Assembly: GCF_032930845.1 (NCBI RefSeq)
Contig: NZ_CP136758.1
Coordinates: 1,751,001 to 1,815,000 of the forward strand
DNA length: 64,000 nucleotides
Reading direction: 5' to 3'
Source: Parvularcula sp. LCG005
GTDB lineage: Bacteria; Pseudomonadota; Alphaproteobacteria; Caulobacterales; Parvularculaceae
Shown here: in pieces, positions 53,962 through 62,369 of the stretch
Layout: each line of letters opens with the position of its first letter
Position numbering within the stretch: position 1 is the first letter of the stretch
Made by a program: the position numbers and the translations under genes
Notes under the pieces: generated by a model
Seen by the model: only the letters and a program-made list of their open reading frames with translations
Database searches by the model: none
Told to the model about the DNA's origin: nothing

Positions 53962-54321
53962 ATGAATTTGAACAGAGTGACCAGACGAAAAATCGCCTTC
54001 CGGCGTGCTTTCAGACTGGGCGGGGTCGAATACGAGCTTCCCGCAGGTGTGTACACGGTCGAGACCCATGAGACGGCAATCGAAAGCGCTTCATTTATCG
54101 CCTTCATAGCCATCTCGACGGTACTTTTCGCCGAAAGGGCGGCTGGAGGCGCCGAACTGGCAACGCGTTGGCGCATCGATCCCGGCGATCTGGCTGCTGC
54201 GATCGAGCGGGATCTCTCCTCAACCTGCCCTCAGAACGCAGAAGACAAGCCGCCTCTCTTGCGTACACAAATCAATTCAATCCGTCGCGCTGAAAATGAG
54301 GGCTGGCCACCTCGCGAATAA
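53962..54321 (+). CDS. Conserved hypothetical protein
   Basis: A 119-residue protein. The N-terminal segment KIAFRRAFRLGGVEYELPAG followed by YTVETHETAIESASF resembles a family of short uncharacterised proteins in Rhizobiales and relatives, in which a beta-rich N-terminal part is followed by a helix. AAAGGA stands 9 bases before the ATG at 53962; upstream readings lack support. No signal peptide, no known function. Confidence 0.75.
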   Translation: MNLNRVTRRKIAFRRAFRLGGVEYELPAGVYTVETHETAIESASFIAFIAISTVLFAERAAGGAELATRWRIDPGDLAAAIERDLSSTCPQNAEDKPPLLRTQINSIRRAENEGWPPRE

Positions 54322-54387
54322 CAGTCCGGTGTCGCTTGTTCAGTCGAATATGCGACTTTCAAACCATTCGGCGTCCAGCCCATAGCC

Positions 54388-54717
54388 CTATTCGACGAGT
54401 TCGGAGCCTGACGAGAGTTCGCGAAGTTCCATTGCACGCTCTGCATTGCGTTTGGCGGCCTCCCCTTCTCGCACCATCGCTTCGCCACGGCGACGATCCT
54501 CCTGCCCCTCACGGATTTGGCGATCACCGCTGCGGATCAGTTCCTCACCTCGCTTCATCGCAGTCTCGCCATCGTTCCAATCCTTGCCGATGGCGCTGGT
54601 CTCTCCACCCTGGTCTTTGAGTTGGTCACCGTAGCTTCTGTCCCCCACGCCGTAAGCGCAGCCGGACAAGGCAATGCACCCAGGAATGAGAAACATATAT
54701 TTTTTGATCGTATTCAT
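54388..54717 (-). CDS. Lipoprotein with charged coiled-coil tail
   Basis: A 109-residue lipoprotein; the lipobox is LSGC (Cys about 20). From about 48 a long charged helix runs through a loose 11-residue pattern (GEELIRSGDRQIREGQEDRR, GEAMVREGEAAKRNAERAME), likely a coiled coil. AAGG precedes the ATG at 54717 by 9 bases. Similar small lipoproteins are found in many proteobacteria without known function; an envelope structural role is possible. Confidence 0.75.
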   Translation of the reverse strand: MNTIKKYMFLIPGCIALSGCAYGVGDRSYGDQLKDQGGETSAIGKDWNDGETAMKRGEELIRSGDRQIREGQEDRRRGEAMVREGEAAKRNAERAMELRELSSGSELVE

Positions 54718-54833
54718 CTGAATATGCCTTTTTGAGATCTGCTTCTTTAATCGCAACGCACAGGATATTTGATTGTGTTGTGACACGTCGAAGACCGAAG
54801 GGGCGCGCTGTCGGCGGAAGATGATCTGTTCGA

Positions 54834-54967
54834 TCACTTGCTCTTTTTCGGCTGAGGCACCGGCTTGAAGACATTGATCGGTTTCGACGTATCTACCGGT
54901 TCCGGCCCGGCAGGCGCCTTTTCGGTTTCTTCGCTTCTTTATTTCCGCGTCGCGCTTTGTTGGCCAT
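54834..54967 (-). pseudogene. Frameshifted small basic protein gene
   Basis: From ATG 54967 the reading MANKARRGNKEAKKPK runs into an early stop in its own frame. Moving one frame at the A-run (54919-54922) continues as APAGPEPVDTSKPINVFKPV and ends PQPKKSK at 54834. The joined protein (about 44 residues) looks like the widespread short MANK-x-RGN-REAKKPKK proteins of alphaproteobacteria. One missing A in a four-A run would explain it, so either a real indel, a sequencing slip or a slippery site. Confidence 0.6.
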
Positions 54968-55242
54968 TGTCTCTCTATTCCTTATACGGAGACCACGTTC
55001 CGGCCCCGTGCCGTCACGCGCACACAGTCTTGGATGCGACCGAGCAGCTATGGTTTCTTTCCGGCCCGGTTGTGGGGCGACCATGCACTGAGGCGCCCTC
55101 ACACGTACTAACCTTGGTCAGTGCGTTCCGGCAGATCGTATCGGAAAAACTTGCCTGCCTTCCCGACGCTGAGTGCGTCTCCAGGGCGCGGAAAGTTCGC
55201 AGGAAAAGGTGCGGTATTCTGATAATTGGCGGTGGCGCGTTT

Positions 55243-55965
55243 TTAAGTCAGCATGTTGAGGACATCGGCATACCACACGGCATTGAGACCCAGGACCTCA
55301 TCAAGTTTCGGGTCGCGTGATGCCGCTTCAAGACGTGAAGCGTGGACGCCGAGGAGCTTATAGTTCTCGATGTCGCCGTCTCCGCACATTCGCATTACAA
55401 CGGGTGCGCCACTGATCCCGCGATGAGTCCGCGCATCGACGAGGAAATAGCCAAGGCCCTGAAATCTGACCCCGTAGGCCGAGGCAAGACCGGCCTGTCG
55501 TACGACGGGCAGGAGGTGCAGCTGATCATGAAAGCCCAAGGGATAGCCCACAGTGAGGAGCGTTGACCCGACTTTGATCACGGTCTCCTCGTTTGGCATA
55601 TTCACCTCGGAAAACGTCCTGTACATTGCATTCTCAGGCATTGCCATCCGATCAATTTCGATCACCGCCACATCGACATCGCCGCCGCTATCTCTCGCCC
55701 CTCGCCATATGCTGGCACCCTTGATGTAAAGGGGGATCGACAGACCTGCGGCAGACGTTAAATTCTTCTGGTCCGTATGAAGATCGATCACCAGACGGCT
55801 CGGTCGATGGCCGCTCGCTGCATCGTGCACAACATGATTGGCTGTCACAAGAAAGAGGCGGCCACGGTGCTCATAGAAAAAACCTGTCGCGCTCGTCAGG
55901 AGTCGATCGATATCATAGGTGCCGATGCGGACCGTCGATAGCAGGATGTCGTCGAGGTGGCTCAT
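55243..55965 (-). CDS. Trypsin-like serine protease-fold protein
   Basis: A 240-residue protein with a chymotrypsin-like fold. The triad is visible: H44 in TANHVVHD, D98 in DVDVAVIEID and S185 in HRGISGAPVV. No signal peptide and no PDZ domain are present, so it differs from DegP-type proteases and is probably cytoplasmic or exported by an unknown route. Function unknown. It lies alone on the minus strand, after the Cys-repeat protein gene by 70 bases. Confidence 0.85.
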   Translation of the reverse strand: MSHLDDILLSTVRIGTYDIDRLLTSATGFFYEHRGRLFLVTANHVVHDAASGHRPSRLVIDLHTDQKNLTSAAGLSIPLYIKGASIWRGARDSGGDVDVAVIEIDRMAMPENAMYRTFSEVNMPNEETVIKVGSTLLTVGYPLGFHDQLHLLPVVRQAGLASAYGVRFQGLGYFLVDARTHRGISGAPVVMRMCGDGDIENYKLLGVHASRLEAASRDPKLDEVLGLNAVWYADVLNMLT

Positions 55966-56035
55966 TTCAGCATGTCCTTCAAGATTGATGGTTGCGGCTC
56001 ATCGGTCTCGGACCGCAGGGGTTACCGCCCATGGC

Positions 56036-56722
56036 CTAGTCATTAACGCGACACTCGTCTCCAGCGCGCCTGAAGGGGCGATGGCATTCCCAATCGTTCC
56101 CCGAATGATCAAGGTGGGCCAACTCGGGCAGTTCGATGCGGATGCAAGTCTCATTTTCGACGCGATACCCTCGATCGCACTTCCATCCAGTGCGGTAGGT
56201 GGCATCAACGATATAGGCATTCTGCGGTGCACTGATTTTCTGACATACCGACCCCGTCGCCTTGAAGCCGCGTTCGCAGGACCATCCATCACCATTTTCG
56301 TCGTCGGAAAGAAATCCGTTTGCGGGAACGTCGATCAGTTCGCAGATATTGCGGCGTCGCGCGTATCCACGGTCGCATGCCCACCTTGATCCGAACGCCT
56401 CCAAATACGCATCGTCGGGGATCGGAATTGGGGCGCAGGCGTTGCCGTCCTCCTCAAAGCCCCTGGAACATTCCCAACCACGACCATACCCCCGCCCGGA
56501 AAGATAGGCATTCTCTGGAACCTCGATCCGAACACACCCCTTCCCGTCATTACGAAATCCGCTGTCGCACTCCCAGCCTGGGCCGTACTGGCGCTCAGTC
56601 GCATTCATTGGGGTCTGCTCGCTTCCCGCCTGTGCTGCTGCGCCGTTAAGCGTGCCCTGAACGGTGAACATGATCAGGGTCAGAGCTGTGATCAGTCCAA
56701 TGGCGCTGCGTTTATCTCTCAT
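56036..56722 (-). CDS. Exported protein of six Cys-pair repeats
   Basis: A 228-residue exported protein (signal peptide to about residue 31, ending GAAAQA). The mature part is built of six repeats of 31-33 residues, each W-x-C-x10-C followed by I-x-(V/I/L)-P-x-N-A-(Y/F)-L. The C-x10-C spacing is exact in all six; the last repeat is short and ends the chain. The strict Cys pair per repeat suggests one disulfide in each unit, EGF-like in size but not in pattern. No enzyme motif. Possibly a surface binding or scaffold protein; function not known. Confidence 0.82.
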   Translation of the reverse strand: MRDKRSAIGLITALTLIMFTVQGTLNGAAAQAGSEQTPMNATERQYGPGWECDSGFRNDGKGCVRIEVPENAYLSGRGYGRGWECSRGFEEDGNACAPIPIPDDAYLEAFGSRWACDRGYARRRNICELIDVPANGFLSDDENGDGWSCERGFKATGSVCQKISAPQNAYIVDATYRTGWKCDRGYRVENETCIRIELPELAHLDHSGNDWECHRPFRRAGDECRVND

Positions 56723-57220
56723 ATCGCACTTCTCCTGCTGCTCGCCGTCCTGTCTGAAAAGGCCCCGGCCTGTCGGCGACGGCCGGCCAGGGAGATCATT
56801 CGTTTGCGAACGGAAACAGAGTCAGATTTTTTGACGAGACGTCGTGAAACTGACTATTCAAGCAAACTGCCTGCTCTCTCTTGACGGTCGGTGGGGCAAC
56901 TAAAGCCGCCTGGCCTTGCGGACCTCCAGAGTTTGTTCCGTTCACCTTGGTTTACGTGTGGGTCCCAAGTGTTGCGGGCTCGAGCTCCTCGCGCCCAATC
57001 AACACGAAACGGTCTGGCCGATTAGCTTCACGATCCCGCCGGCAGCAGTATACCGCCCGTAGTGGCTCCCACCCCCTGAAAGCGAGAAAGCATTGTCGCC
57101 ACTCGATCTGCGACAGCATGCAGGCTTTGATACTTTGCCTTCGACCACGGTGCTTTGCGCCTTCAGCCTGCAAATCGTTGCCTTTGAGTTCCCGTACTGA
57201 GGTTCCGGCGATGTCGAGCC
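56723..57220. other. Intergenic region without a supported gene
   Basis: Nearly 500 bases upstream of the Cys-repeat gene. Open frames on both strands (56881-57255 plus, 56952-57224 minus) have little protein character. The minus frame begins ATGA-coupled to the stop of the gene at 57221, so a poorly conserved product cannot be fully excluded. A CGACGGCCGGCC GC-rich dyad lies near 56775-56790. Confidence 0.45.
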
Positions 57221-57454
57221 TCATGGGCGGCGGACGGAATTGCCGCCCGCAATAATAGCTCTGATCAGGTCGGCGACCGCCTTGTGGAGCTCCGGATCAT
57301 TTTTCGTAGGAGGCTGTTCATGGGCCGCGGCGGCATCTCTCAAAACCCCCAGGATCTCGTCTTCGGGAAGGACACCGTGATCGTTCAACGCAAGAAGCAG
57401 CGCTTCACAGATCGTCAGCGCCGCAACGCCCTCTATATGGGGTGATCTCGACAC
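57221..57454 (-). CDS. Small conserved hypothetical protein
   Basis: A 77-residue protein starting at GTG 57454 with GGAAAGG about 9 bases ahead. The core GVAALTICEALLLALNDHGV with LPEDEILGVLRDAAAAH and a final LIRAIIAGGNSVR matches a family of short helical proteins found in Rhizobiales and relatives, often next to regulators. Divergent from the Crp/Fnr gene at 57603. No function known. Confidence 0.72.
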   Translation of the reverse strand: MSRSPHIEGVAALTICEALLLALNDHGVLPEDEILGVLRDAAAAHEQPPTKNDPELHKAVADLIRAIIAGGNSVRRP

Positions 57455-57602
57455 TGTGATGGTCCTTTCCAAGGGCAGCCGGCGGATCGAAGGCCCGGCG
57501 GTGCACCCGCCTACTGTGACTGAGAGTGGAAGGGACCGGACTGATCCAAAGCAGCCCGAGGATGATATTCTCTGCTAGTGTGTACTGCACGGGAGACGTC
57601 AG

Positions 57603-58331
57603 ATGAACGCCAGGAGCCCACTTGCCCGAAAACTCTCGAACTTCGTTCGCTTGAACGAGGCTGAGCTTCTTGTTCTGGACGGCTTTGAGCGTCGGCGGAC
57701 CGACTTCGCTTCAGGCAAGGATCTGGTCCAGCAAGGTCAGTCCAAGCACACAGCCTATATTCTCTCGTCTGGCTGGGTGTGCTCTTACAAGCTGCAGCCC
57801 GACGGATCGCGTCAGATCGTTGATTTTCAGATCCCAGGAGACTTTCTCGGACTTCGGAGCGTGCTCCTGCGGACATCAGACCACAGCTTTGAGGCTGTGA
57901 CCGATATTCAAGCCGCTCAGGTCCATGCGAAAGACCTCTTGGCGGCGTTTTCTGATACGCCGCGACTGGCGACAGCCGTATTCTGGGCGGCATCGCGGGA
58001 CGAAGCGATGGTTGTCGAGCATCTCGTCAATTTGGGGTGTCGTGACGCGGACGCCCGTATGGCGCATTTTCTCCTCGAACTGGCAAGTCGTCTGTCGCTC
58101 GTTGGGCTGGGAACCAAACAGGGATACGATTGTCCGTTGACGCAGTATCACCTCGCAGATGCTCTTGGACTGAGCGCCGTGCACGTCAACCGGGTCCTGC
58201 GCAAACTGAGGGAGCGAGGCCTCGTCACCTTCCGCGAAGGACACGTGACTTTTAATGACATAGACGGATTGATTAAGCTCGCTGAATTCGATCCCGGCTA
58301 TCTTGATCAGGAAGATCCGGTGTTGCTTTAG
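57603..58331 (+). CDS. Crp/Fnr-family transcriptional regulator
   Basis: A 242-residue regulator with an N-terminal cyclic-nucleotide-binding-like beta roll (about 20-130: GQSKHTAYILSSGWVCSYKLQPDGSRQIVDFQIPGDFLG) and a C-terminal winged helix (about 150-225: PLTQYHLADALGLSAVHVNRVLRKLRERGLV). There is no N-terminal Cys cluster, so it is not an oxygen-sensing Fnr, and the cAMP-contact Arg-Ser is not evident. This branch is common in alphaproteobacteria with unknown ligands. GGGAG precedes the ATG. Confidence 0.93.
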   Translation: MNARSPLARKLSNFVRLNEAELLVLDGFERRRTDFASGKDLVQQGQSKHTAYILSSGWVCSYKLQPDGSRQIVDFQIPGDFLGLRSVLLRTSDHSFEAVTDIQAAQVHAKDLLAAFSDTPRLATAVFWAASRDEAMVVEHLVNLGCRDADARMAHFLLELASRLSLVGLGTKQGYDCPLTQYHLADALGLSAVHVNRVLRKLRERGLVTFREGHVTFNDIDGLIKLAEFDPGYLDQEDPVLL

Positions 58332-58336
58332 GCCGT

Positions 58337-58367
58337 TTTCCGCGCCAAGGACGCTCAACCGCGGAAA
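58337..58367 (+). terminator. Hairpin after the Crp/Fnr gene
   Basis: TTTCCGCG and CGCGGAAA form an 8-bp stem around a 15-base loop, beginning five bases past the stop. No T-run follows, so termination is likely weak. Confidence 0.45.
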
Positions 58368-58491
58368 TTCCCATATCGGATAATAGCGGATAGTGCAGAG
58401 CGGCCATTCTCATTTGTGGTGAGATCGAACAGCATTTTCATCCGCCCACCAAACACATGGTCCTACTAGACCCACACCGGCCCTATTTGCT

Positions 58492-58662
58492 TCACGCGGA
58501 GCGTCGTCTGCTTTCGGCAATGGCATCTTTGAGCGACGTGTAGCGATAAGATCCTACGTGGAAGTGGTCCACCGTTGTTCGCACGACGCCATAGCGATCT
58601 TTCAACATCTGATCGTCGAGCTGTCGGGCCTCTTCGGCACGAAATTTATCGGGACTCGTCAT
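58492..58662 (-). CDS. Small hypothetical protein (56 residues)
   Basis: ATG 58662 opens a 56-codon frame with GGAAGGG 8 bases ahead. The product has an acidic/basic first half (SPDKFRAEEARQLDDQML) and a C-terminal part VDHFHVGSYRYTSLKDAIAE ending RRRSA, where the F-H-x-G-x-Y-R-Y-(T/S)-x-L-x-D-A pattern resembles other short alphaproteobacterial proteins. It overlaps the previous small gene by 17 bases. Function unknown. Confidence 0.65.
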   Translation of the reverse strand: MTSPDKFRAEEARQLDDQMLKDRYGVVRTTVDHFHVGSYRYTSLKDAIAESRRRSA

Positions 58663-58897
58663 TGTTTGACCCTTCCGACGTAAAATCCTTCCCGCGCATC
58701 CAAAATGCGGTATCGGTCTTGGCCTGTTCGTCGGAAATGCCCGACCGGATCTTGATCATGTTTTGCAGCTGTCCGGCCGTCTTGATGGAGCCGAGGTCGA
58801 TCATGGTCAGGAACGGCCATCTCGCCTTGGCACCCGCCCGATATCCCGTCTTCCGCTCGACCACTACTTGCGGCTCTCCGCCTGAGAATCCAAACAT
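58646..58897 (-). CDS. Small hypothetical protein (83 residues)
   Basis: Starts at ATG 58897 with AGGAGAAGG ahead. It begins MFGFSGGEPQVVVERKTGYR and is a mostly soluble protein without signal peptide or motif. The strong ribosome site and the coupled second gene support real translation. The region upstream (58920-59050) is markedly AT-rich and would hold its promoter. Function unknown. Confidence 0.65.
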   Translation of the reverse strand: MFGFSGGEPQVVVERKTGYRAGAKARWPFLTMIDLGSIKTAGQLQNMIKIRSGISDEQAKTDTAFWMRGKDFTSEGSNNDESR

Positions 58898-59084
58898 CGC
58901 CTTCTCCTATATTTATTTTCACATCTATGAACTATAAGTGGAGATCGTTTTCCGATAAACAATGCAAATAATTATATATATTCTTTTTATTTCATGTCGT
59001 TTTATTCAACATTCGACCTTCTTATTTTCTCGACTACAAAAGTTCTTGTGTGATCCGAACTTGCCCCCCCTGCCCACTCGCAGG

Positions 59085-59750
59085 TCAAAAATGGCAGGCA
59101 CCTGTGCCTTGCGGAGGGATCGATAGGCCTACGGACAGCCCCTGGTTCGTAGAACGGTAATCGATCGTCCCACCAATCTGATCGACCAGTCCCCGCACAA
59201 CGCGCGAGCCTGTGCCTGACGTCGCCTTGCCTGAAGTGGCGGTCGGCAAGCCGGGACCATTATCATTGATCTCGACCCGGACGGTCCCGCCAGCATCCCT
59301 GCTGCAGCTGACTTCAATCCTGCATGACTGGCTCGGCCGCCCACTGAATTTGATCGCATTGGTAATGATTTCGGCGACGATCTGTGCCGTAGGAAGCAAA
59401 CGATGCGGCGCGAGCCTGCAATCTTCCGCAAGCCGCCGAACGATGACAATTTCTCCGGCAAGGCCAGACCCGAGCGCCGAGCAAACCAGACCCAAATGGT
59501 GACCGAGATCGACGGAGCTCTGCATCCCTTCTGACGAAAGCAATCGATGGAGCTGAGAGATCACCGTAATTTGCGCGACGATTGCTTCGAGAAGTCGGGA
59601 AAGATCCTTGACGTCAGGACCAGGGTCACGCCGGGCAAGCTCGCCACCAGTGAGCCGGACATAGCTCGCAAGCATTGAAAGATGATTGGCAATCCTGTGG
59701 TCGGCCTCGGCCTGCTGGAAGCCGTTCGGATGGACGTCGCCCGTGGTCAT
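59085..59750 (-). CDS. HisKA_2/HWE-type histidine kinase, short soluble form
   Basis: A 221-residue kinase core. The phospho-acceptor region EADHRIANHLSMLASYVRL is of the HisKA_2 type; the ATPase part has IVAEIITNAIKFSG (N box), INDNGPGLP and the GTGSRVVRGLVDQIGGTI segment. No sensor domain and no membrane helix. The ATG at 59750 has GAGGGA 8 bases ahead; an ATG at 59831 would add 27 residues without clear homology. In alphaproteobacteria such short kinases often act in the general stress response; here no partner regulator is adjacent. Confidence 0.85.
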   Translation of the reverse strand: MTTGDVHPNGFQQAEADHRIANHLSMLASYVRLTGGELARRDPGPDVKDLSRLLEAIVAQITVISQLHRLLSSEGMQSSVDLGHHLGLVCSALGSGLAGEIVIVRRLAEDCRLAPHRLLPTAQIVAEIITNAIKFSGRPSQSCRIEVSCSRDAGGTVRVEINDNGPGLPTATSGKATSGTGSRVVRGLVDQIGGTIDYRSTNQGLSVGLSIPPQGTGACHF

Positions 59751-60448
59751 CACTTGTATCCCTCGCTCGGTCACGTTGATGAAACTGGCACCTCGTGGCG
59801 TCACCCCCTCATTGATCTGTTGGATGAACATCCCTGATCGTTGAACGGACCCACGGATACCTGAGTCCGCTTATCCGGGCATCGCATTGCGCGTATTCGG
59901 GTGCACTGCTCGAAGTTAGCCCAGAGACATTTTCAAATGGAATTGGGGGCAGCGCCGCGCTCGCCTCAGGACAGGCCGATGCCGTTCAACATCGAACGGA
60001 CAAAAGGTAAGCTTGTGGCGGTAGACCGAAACCAACGCCCACTCATCGGCATCATGCGACGAACAGAAAGGGCACCGATCGGTGTCCTGATCATTTCGTG
60101 TCAGAATGAGTTGGAAAAGTTCCCATCAAGGGGACGTCACAATTTCACAACCAACGGTTGTGGCGCGAGTGACGGGCCTAGAAACGAAATTTTTCCTAAT
60201 ATAAATCAACGATATACACATGTCGAGACGAAATTTGTAGCACAGTCCCGGGCCGATTTGTGGCACAGTCCGAGCCAGCACAATGATGTCCTTTTCCAAA
60301 TTATTCACGAAGCCGAAGAACCACGACTGCCGTCTGTGCGACCGGCGATAAGAACCAATCGCATATAGATTTCCCGAAAGACTGGGAGATTAAATACCAG
60401 TTGTAGACGCCACCGTCCTAGAGCCGTTACCCGCGCGCGAGAGCTCAC
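59751..60448. other. Long intergenic region with short tandem repeat
   Basis: About 700 bases with no supported gene. Frames on both strands (for example 59901-60368 plus) lack family character. The one structure noticed is a direct repeat at 60233-60271. The right part follows nasS; no strong terminator was seen there. Confidence 0.45.
60233..60271. repeat. 16-bp direct repeat, period 23
   Basis: ATTTGTAGCACAGTCC (60233-60248) and ATTTGTGGCACAGTCC (60256-60271) differ by one base and are 23 bases apart, close to two helical turns. They could be paired protein sites or a remnant of a mobile element end. Confidence 0.5.
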
Positions 60449-61660
60449 TCAGGCTGAGAACACTTCGTCCAACGGCTCGCGAACGCTGTGTCGGGCAAAT
60501 TGCTCGAGGTAGATCATCGGGCTCGCGCTGTGGAAGACGGATCGGTCGAGCAACCGGTTCGTCTCCGTCCCGCCCTCAACCTGGATGTCCTGATCAGGCA
60601 CCGCAATATTTAGCGCATTTGCGGCCAGTCGGAAGAGATCAGTTCGGAAAGCAGGGCGCAGCGTCGTCAGCACGTCCCCCGCAGACTTGAGCTGTCCCCA
60701 CCGCACCATTTGCACGGCCAGCCAAGCCGCCTTGGACAACCAGGGAAAACTGGCGGTGCCTGCGTCGTACACGGTATAGTCAGGCACTGCGATCCGTTCA
60801 CCAGAGGTAGGCTGAACGGCGTTGCCGCTCAACGATGGCAAAATCAGCTCAGCGGGTTGCGCAACATATTCAGGCAGGGCCAACAGCTCGGCGGCCGCGC
60901 GTTGGCCGTCCGACGTCTTCAAGAGCTGCACCGCCTTCAACAAGGCCCGCAGAAGCGCCTGATGGGTATCATGGTGTTCGTCGAGCCAGTCCCTGCGGAC
61001 ACCAAGGACCTTTTCCGGCGCTGCCGACCAGATATCACGACCGAAGAGGATCTGCCTCCCCACTCCTCGATCAACCGCGACCGTGTTCCAAGGCTCCCCG
61101 ACGCAATATCCGTCGATTTCTCCCGCTTCGCAGGCCCGGACCATTTCTGGCGGAGGCACAACAATCAGGCGCACGTCCCGGTCCGGGTGCAGACCGGCAT
61201 CGGCAAGCCAATAGCGCAAGAGGTAATTGTGCGCGGAGAACGGATACACCATCGCGAGGGTCAACGGCGGTTTGCCTGCCCTGAAGCGTTCGGACGCCAC
61301 CATCCGCAAGCCCTCCGCCGTTGGCGGTCTGCCGGGCTCGAATGGGCGGAGACGACTAATCTCCTCATACAAGCGATTGGATACGGTGATACCATTGCCA
61401 TTGAGGTTGAACGCAAACCCCGTCGCGAAACTGGTCGGGATAGGAGCAAGCCCAAAGGCTGATGCGACAACCATCGGCGCAAGCATATGAGCGCCGTCGA
61501 GCTCTCCGTAGGCTACCTTATCACGGATCAGCGCCCAGGAACGCTCCTTGCGCAGTTCAACGTCGAGACCCTCATCGGCGAATAGCCCCATCTCCTTGGC
61601 GAGAACCAGCGGAGACGCGTCGGAAAGCGGGATGAACCCCAGACGGATCTTGTCGGTCAT
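60449..61660 (-). CDS. nasS: NasS nitrate sensor (NrtA-like binding protein)
   Basis: A 403-residue protein of the NrtA/NasS nitrate-binding fold (IRLGFIPLSDASPLVLAKEMGLFADEGLDVEL at the start; IDGYCVGEPWNTVAVDRG in the middle). There is no signal peptide or lipobox, which separates NasS from the periplasmic transport protein. NasS holds NasT inactive until it binds nitrate or nitrite. It overlaps the nasT stop as ATGA, so the two partners are made together. Confidence 0.93.
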   Translation of the reverse strand: MTDKIRLGFIPLSDASPLVLAKEMGLFADEGLDVELRKERSWALIRDKVAYGELDGAHMLAPMVVASAFGLAPIPTSFATGFAFNLNGNGITVSNRLYEEISRLRPFEPGRPPTAEGLRMVASERFRAGKPPLTLAMVYPFSAHNYLLRYWLADAGLHPDRDVRLIVVPPPEMVRACEAGEIDGYCVGEPWNTVAVDRGVGRQILFGRDIWSAAPEKVLGVRRDWLDEHHDTHQALLRALLKAVQLLKTSDGQRAAAELLALPEYVAQPAELILPSLSGNAVQPTSGERIAVPDYTVYDAGTASFPWLSKAAWLAVQMVRWGQLKSAGDVLTTLRPAFRTDLFRLAANALNIAVPDQDIQVEGGTETNRLLDRSVFHSASPMIYLEQFARHSVREPLDEVFSA

Positions 61661-62283
61661 AACGCGCTATCCTTACCGAGCAGCGCAGAGACGGACAGCA
61701 GCTCCTCCGCAATAGTCTTGAGCGGCTTGCCCGATTTCATCGAGACGTCCCGCATGGCCTTGTAGGCGTCGCTTTCAGACATGCCGCGTTTTTCCATGAG
61801 CACGCCTTTGGCGCGCTCGATGAGCTTGCGCGCCTCGAGATCGTCCTTGGATCGCTGAAGCTCCTTCCACAAACTATCGACCATCCGGAACCGCTCAATC
61901 GCGATCTCGATGATGGGACCAACGCGCTGCTTTGAGAGCCCGTCGACCACATAGCCGCTCACCCCCGCCTGAACGGCCTCTTTGGCGAGGGTGCCATCGT
62001 CATCCTCGACGAACATGACGATCGGCTTGGGATTCTCGCGCGCCACGATCCTGAGGTTTTCCAGCGTATCGCGATCCGGGGATTCACAGTCGATGATGAT
62101 CACGTCTGGCTGCAGTTCCGCAATCTTATCGAGGAGCGCGACTGCCGATGTATCGTTCGCCTGCCGAACCACCGCCTTGCCCGCCAAGCCCTCTTCCACG
62201 ATGCGCGCTCTTGCTGGGTCGCTGTCGACCAGCAGGACGATCAGCGGCGCTTCGACTGCGTTTGGGACTGGGTCAGGCTGCAT
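61657..62283 (-). CDS. nasT: NasT ANTAR-domain antiterminator
   Basis: A 208-residue two-domain protein: a receiver-like domain (about 12-130; IVLLVDSDPARARIVEEGL, VIIIDCESPDRDTLENL) and a C-terminal ANTAR RNA-binding domain (about 140-200; ARKLIERAKGVLMEKRGMSE, AYKAMRDVSM). When released from NasS, NasT binds a double hairpin in the leader of nitrate genes and prevents termination. That leader should lie ahead of the nasA operon, beyond the window. Confidence 0.94.
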   Translation of the reverse strand: MQPDPVPNAVEAPLIVLLVDSDPARARIVEEGLAGKAVVRQANDTSAVALLDKIAELQPDVIIIDCESPDRDTLENLRIVARENPKPIVMFVEDDDGTLAKEAVQAGVSGYVVDGLSKQRVGPIIEIAIERFRMVDSLWKELQRSKDDLEARKLIERAKGVLMEKRGMSESDAYKAMRDVSMKSGKPLKTIAEELLSVSALLGKDSAL

Positions 62284-62318
62284 AAAAATCGCTGGCTCAA
62301 GGCATGGCTTGTCAAAAT

Positions 62319-62348
62319 ATTGTGCGCTGCAGCGTGGCTGGAGGTCAA
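62319..62348 (-). promoter_or_regulatory. Candidate sigma-70 promoter for nasT-nasS
   Basis: On the minus strand TTGACC (62348-62343) and CACAAT (62324-62319) are 18 bases apart in the 86-base gap between cysG and nasT, about 36 bases before the nasT ATG. This would let the sensor pair be made without the nitrate operon. Confidence 0.45.
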
Positions 62349-62369
62349 GGGAAAGTACGATTTCTCCTC

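Noticed and set aside
54865-55320. 151-codon plus-strand frame
   Set aside because: It opposes the frameshifted small gene and the protease end and has no family features.
56881-57255. Overlapping frames on both strands (plus 56881-57255, minus 56952-57224)
   Set aside because: Arg/Ser- and Cys-rich shadow-like composition and no family resemblance; the ATGA contact of the minus frame with the gene at 57221 is not enough.
59901-60368. 155-codon plus-strand frame
   Set aside because: Composition changes along the frame, no motif, and it runs across the direct repeat and AT-rich DNA; not convincing.
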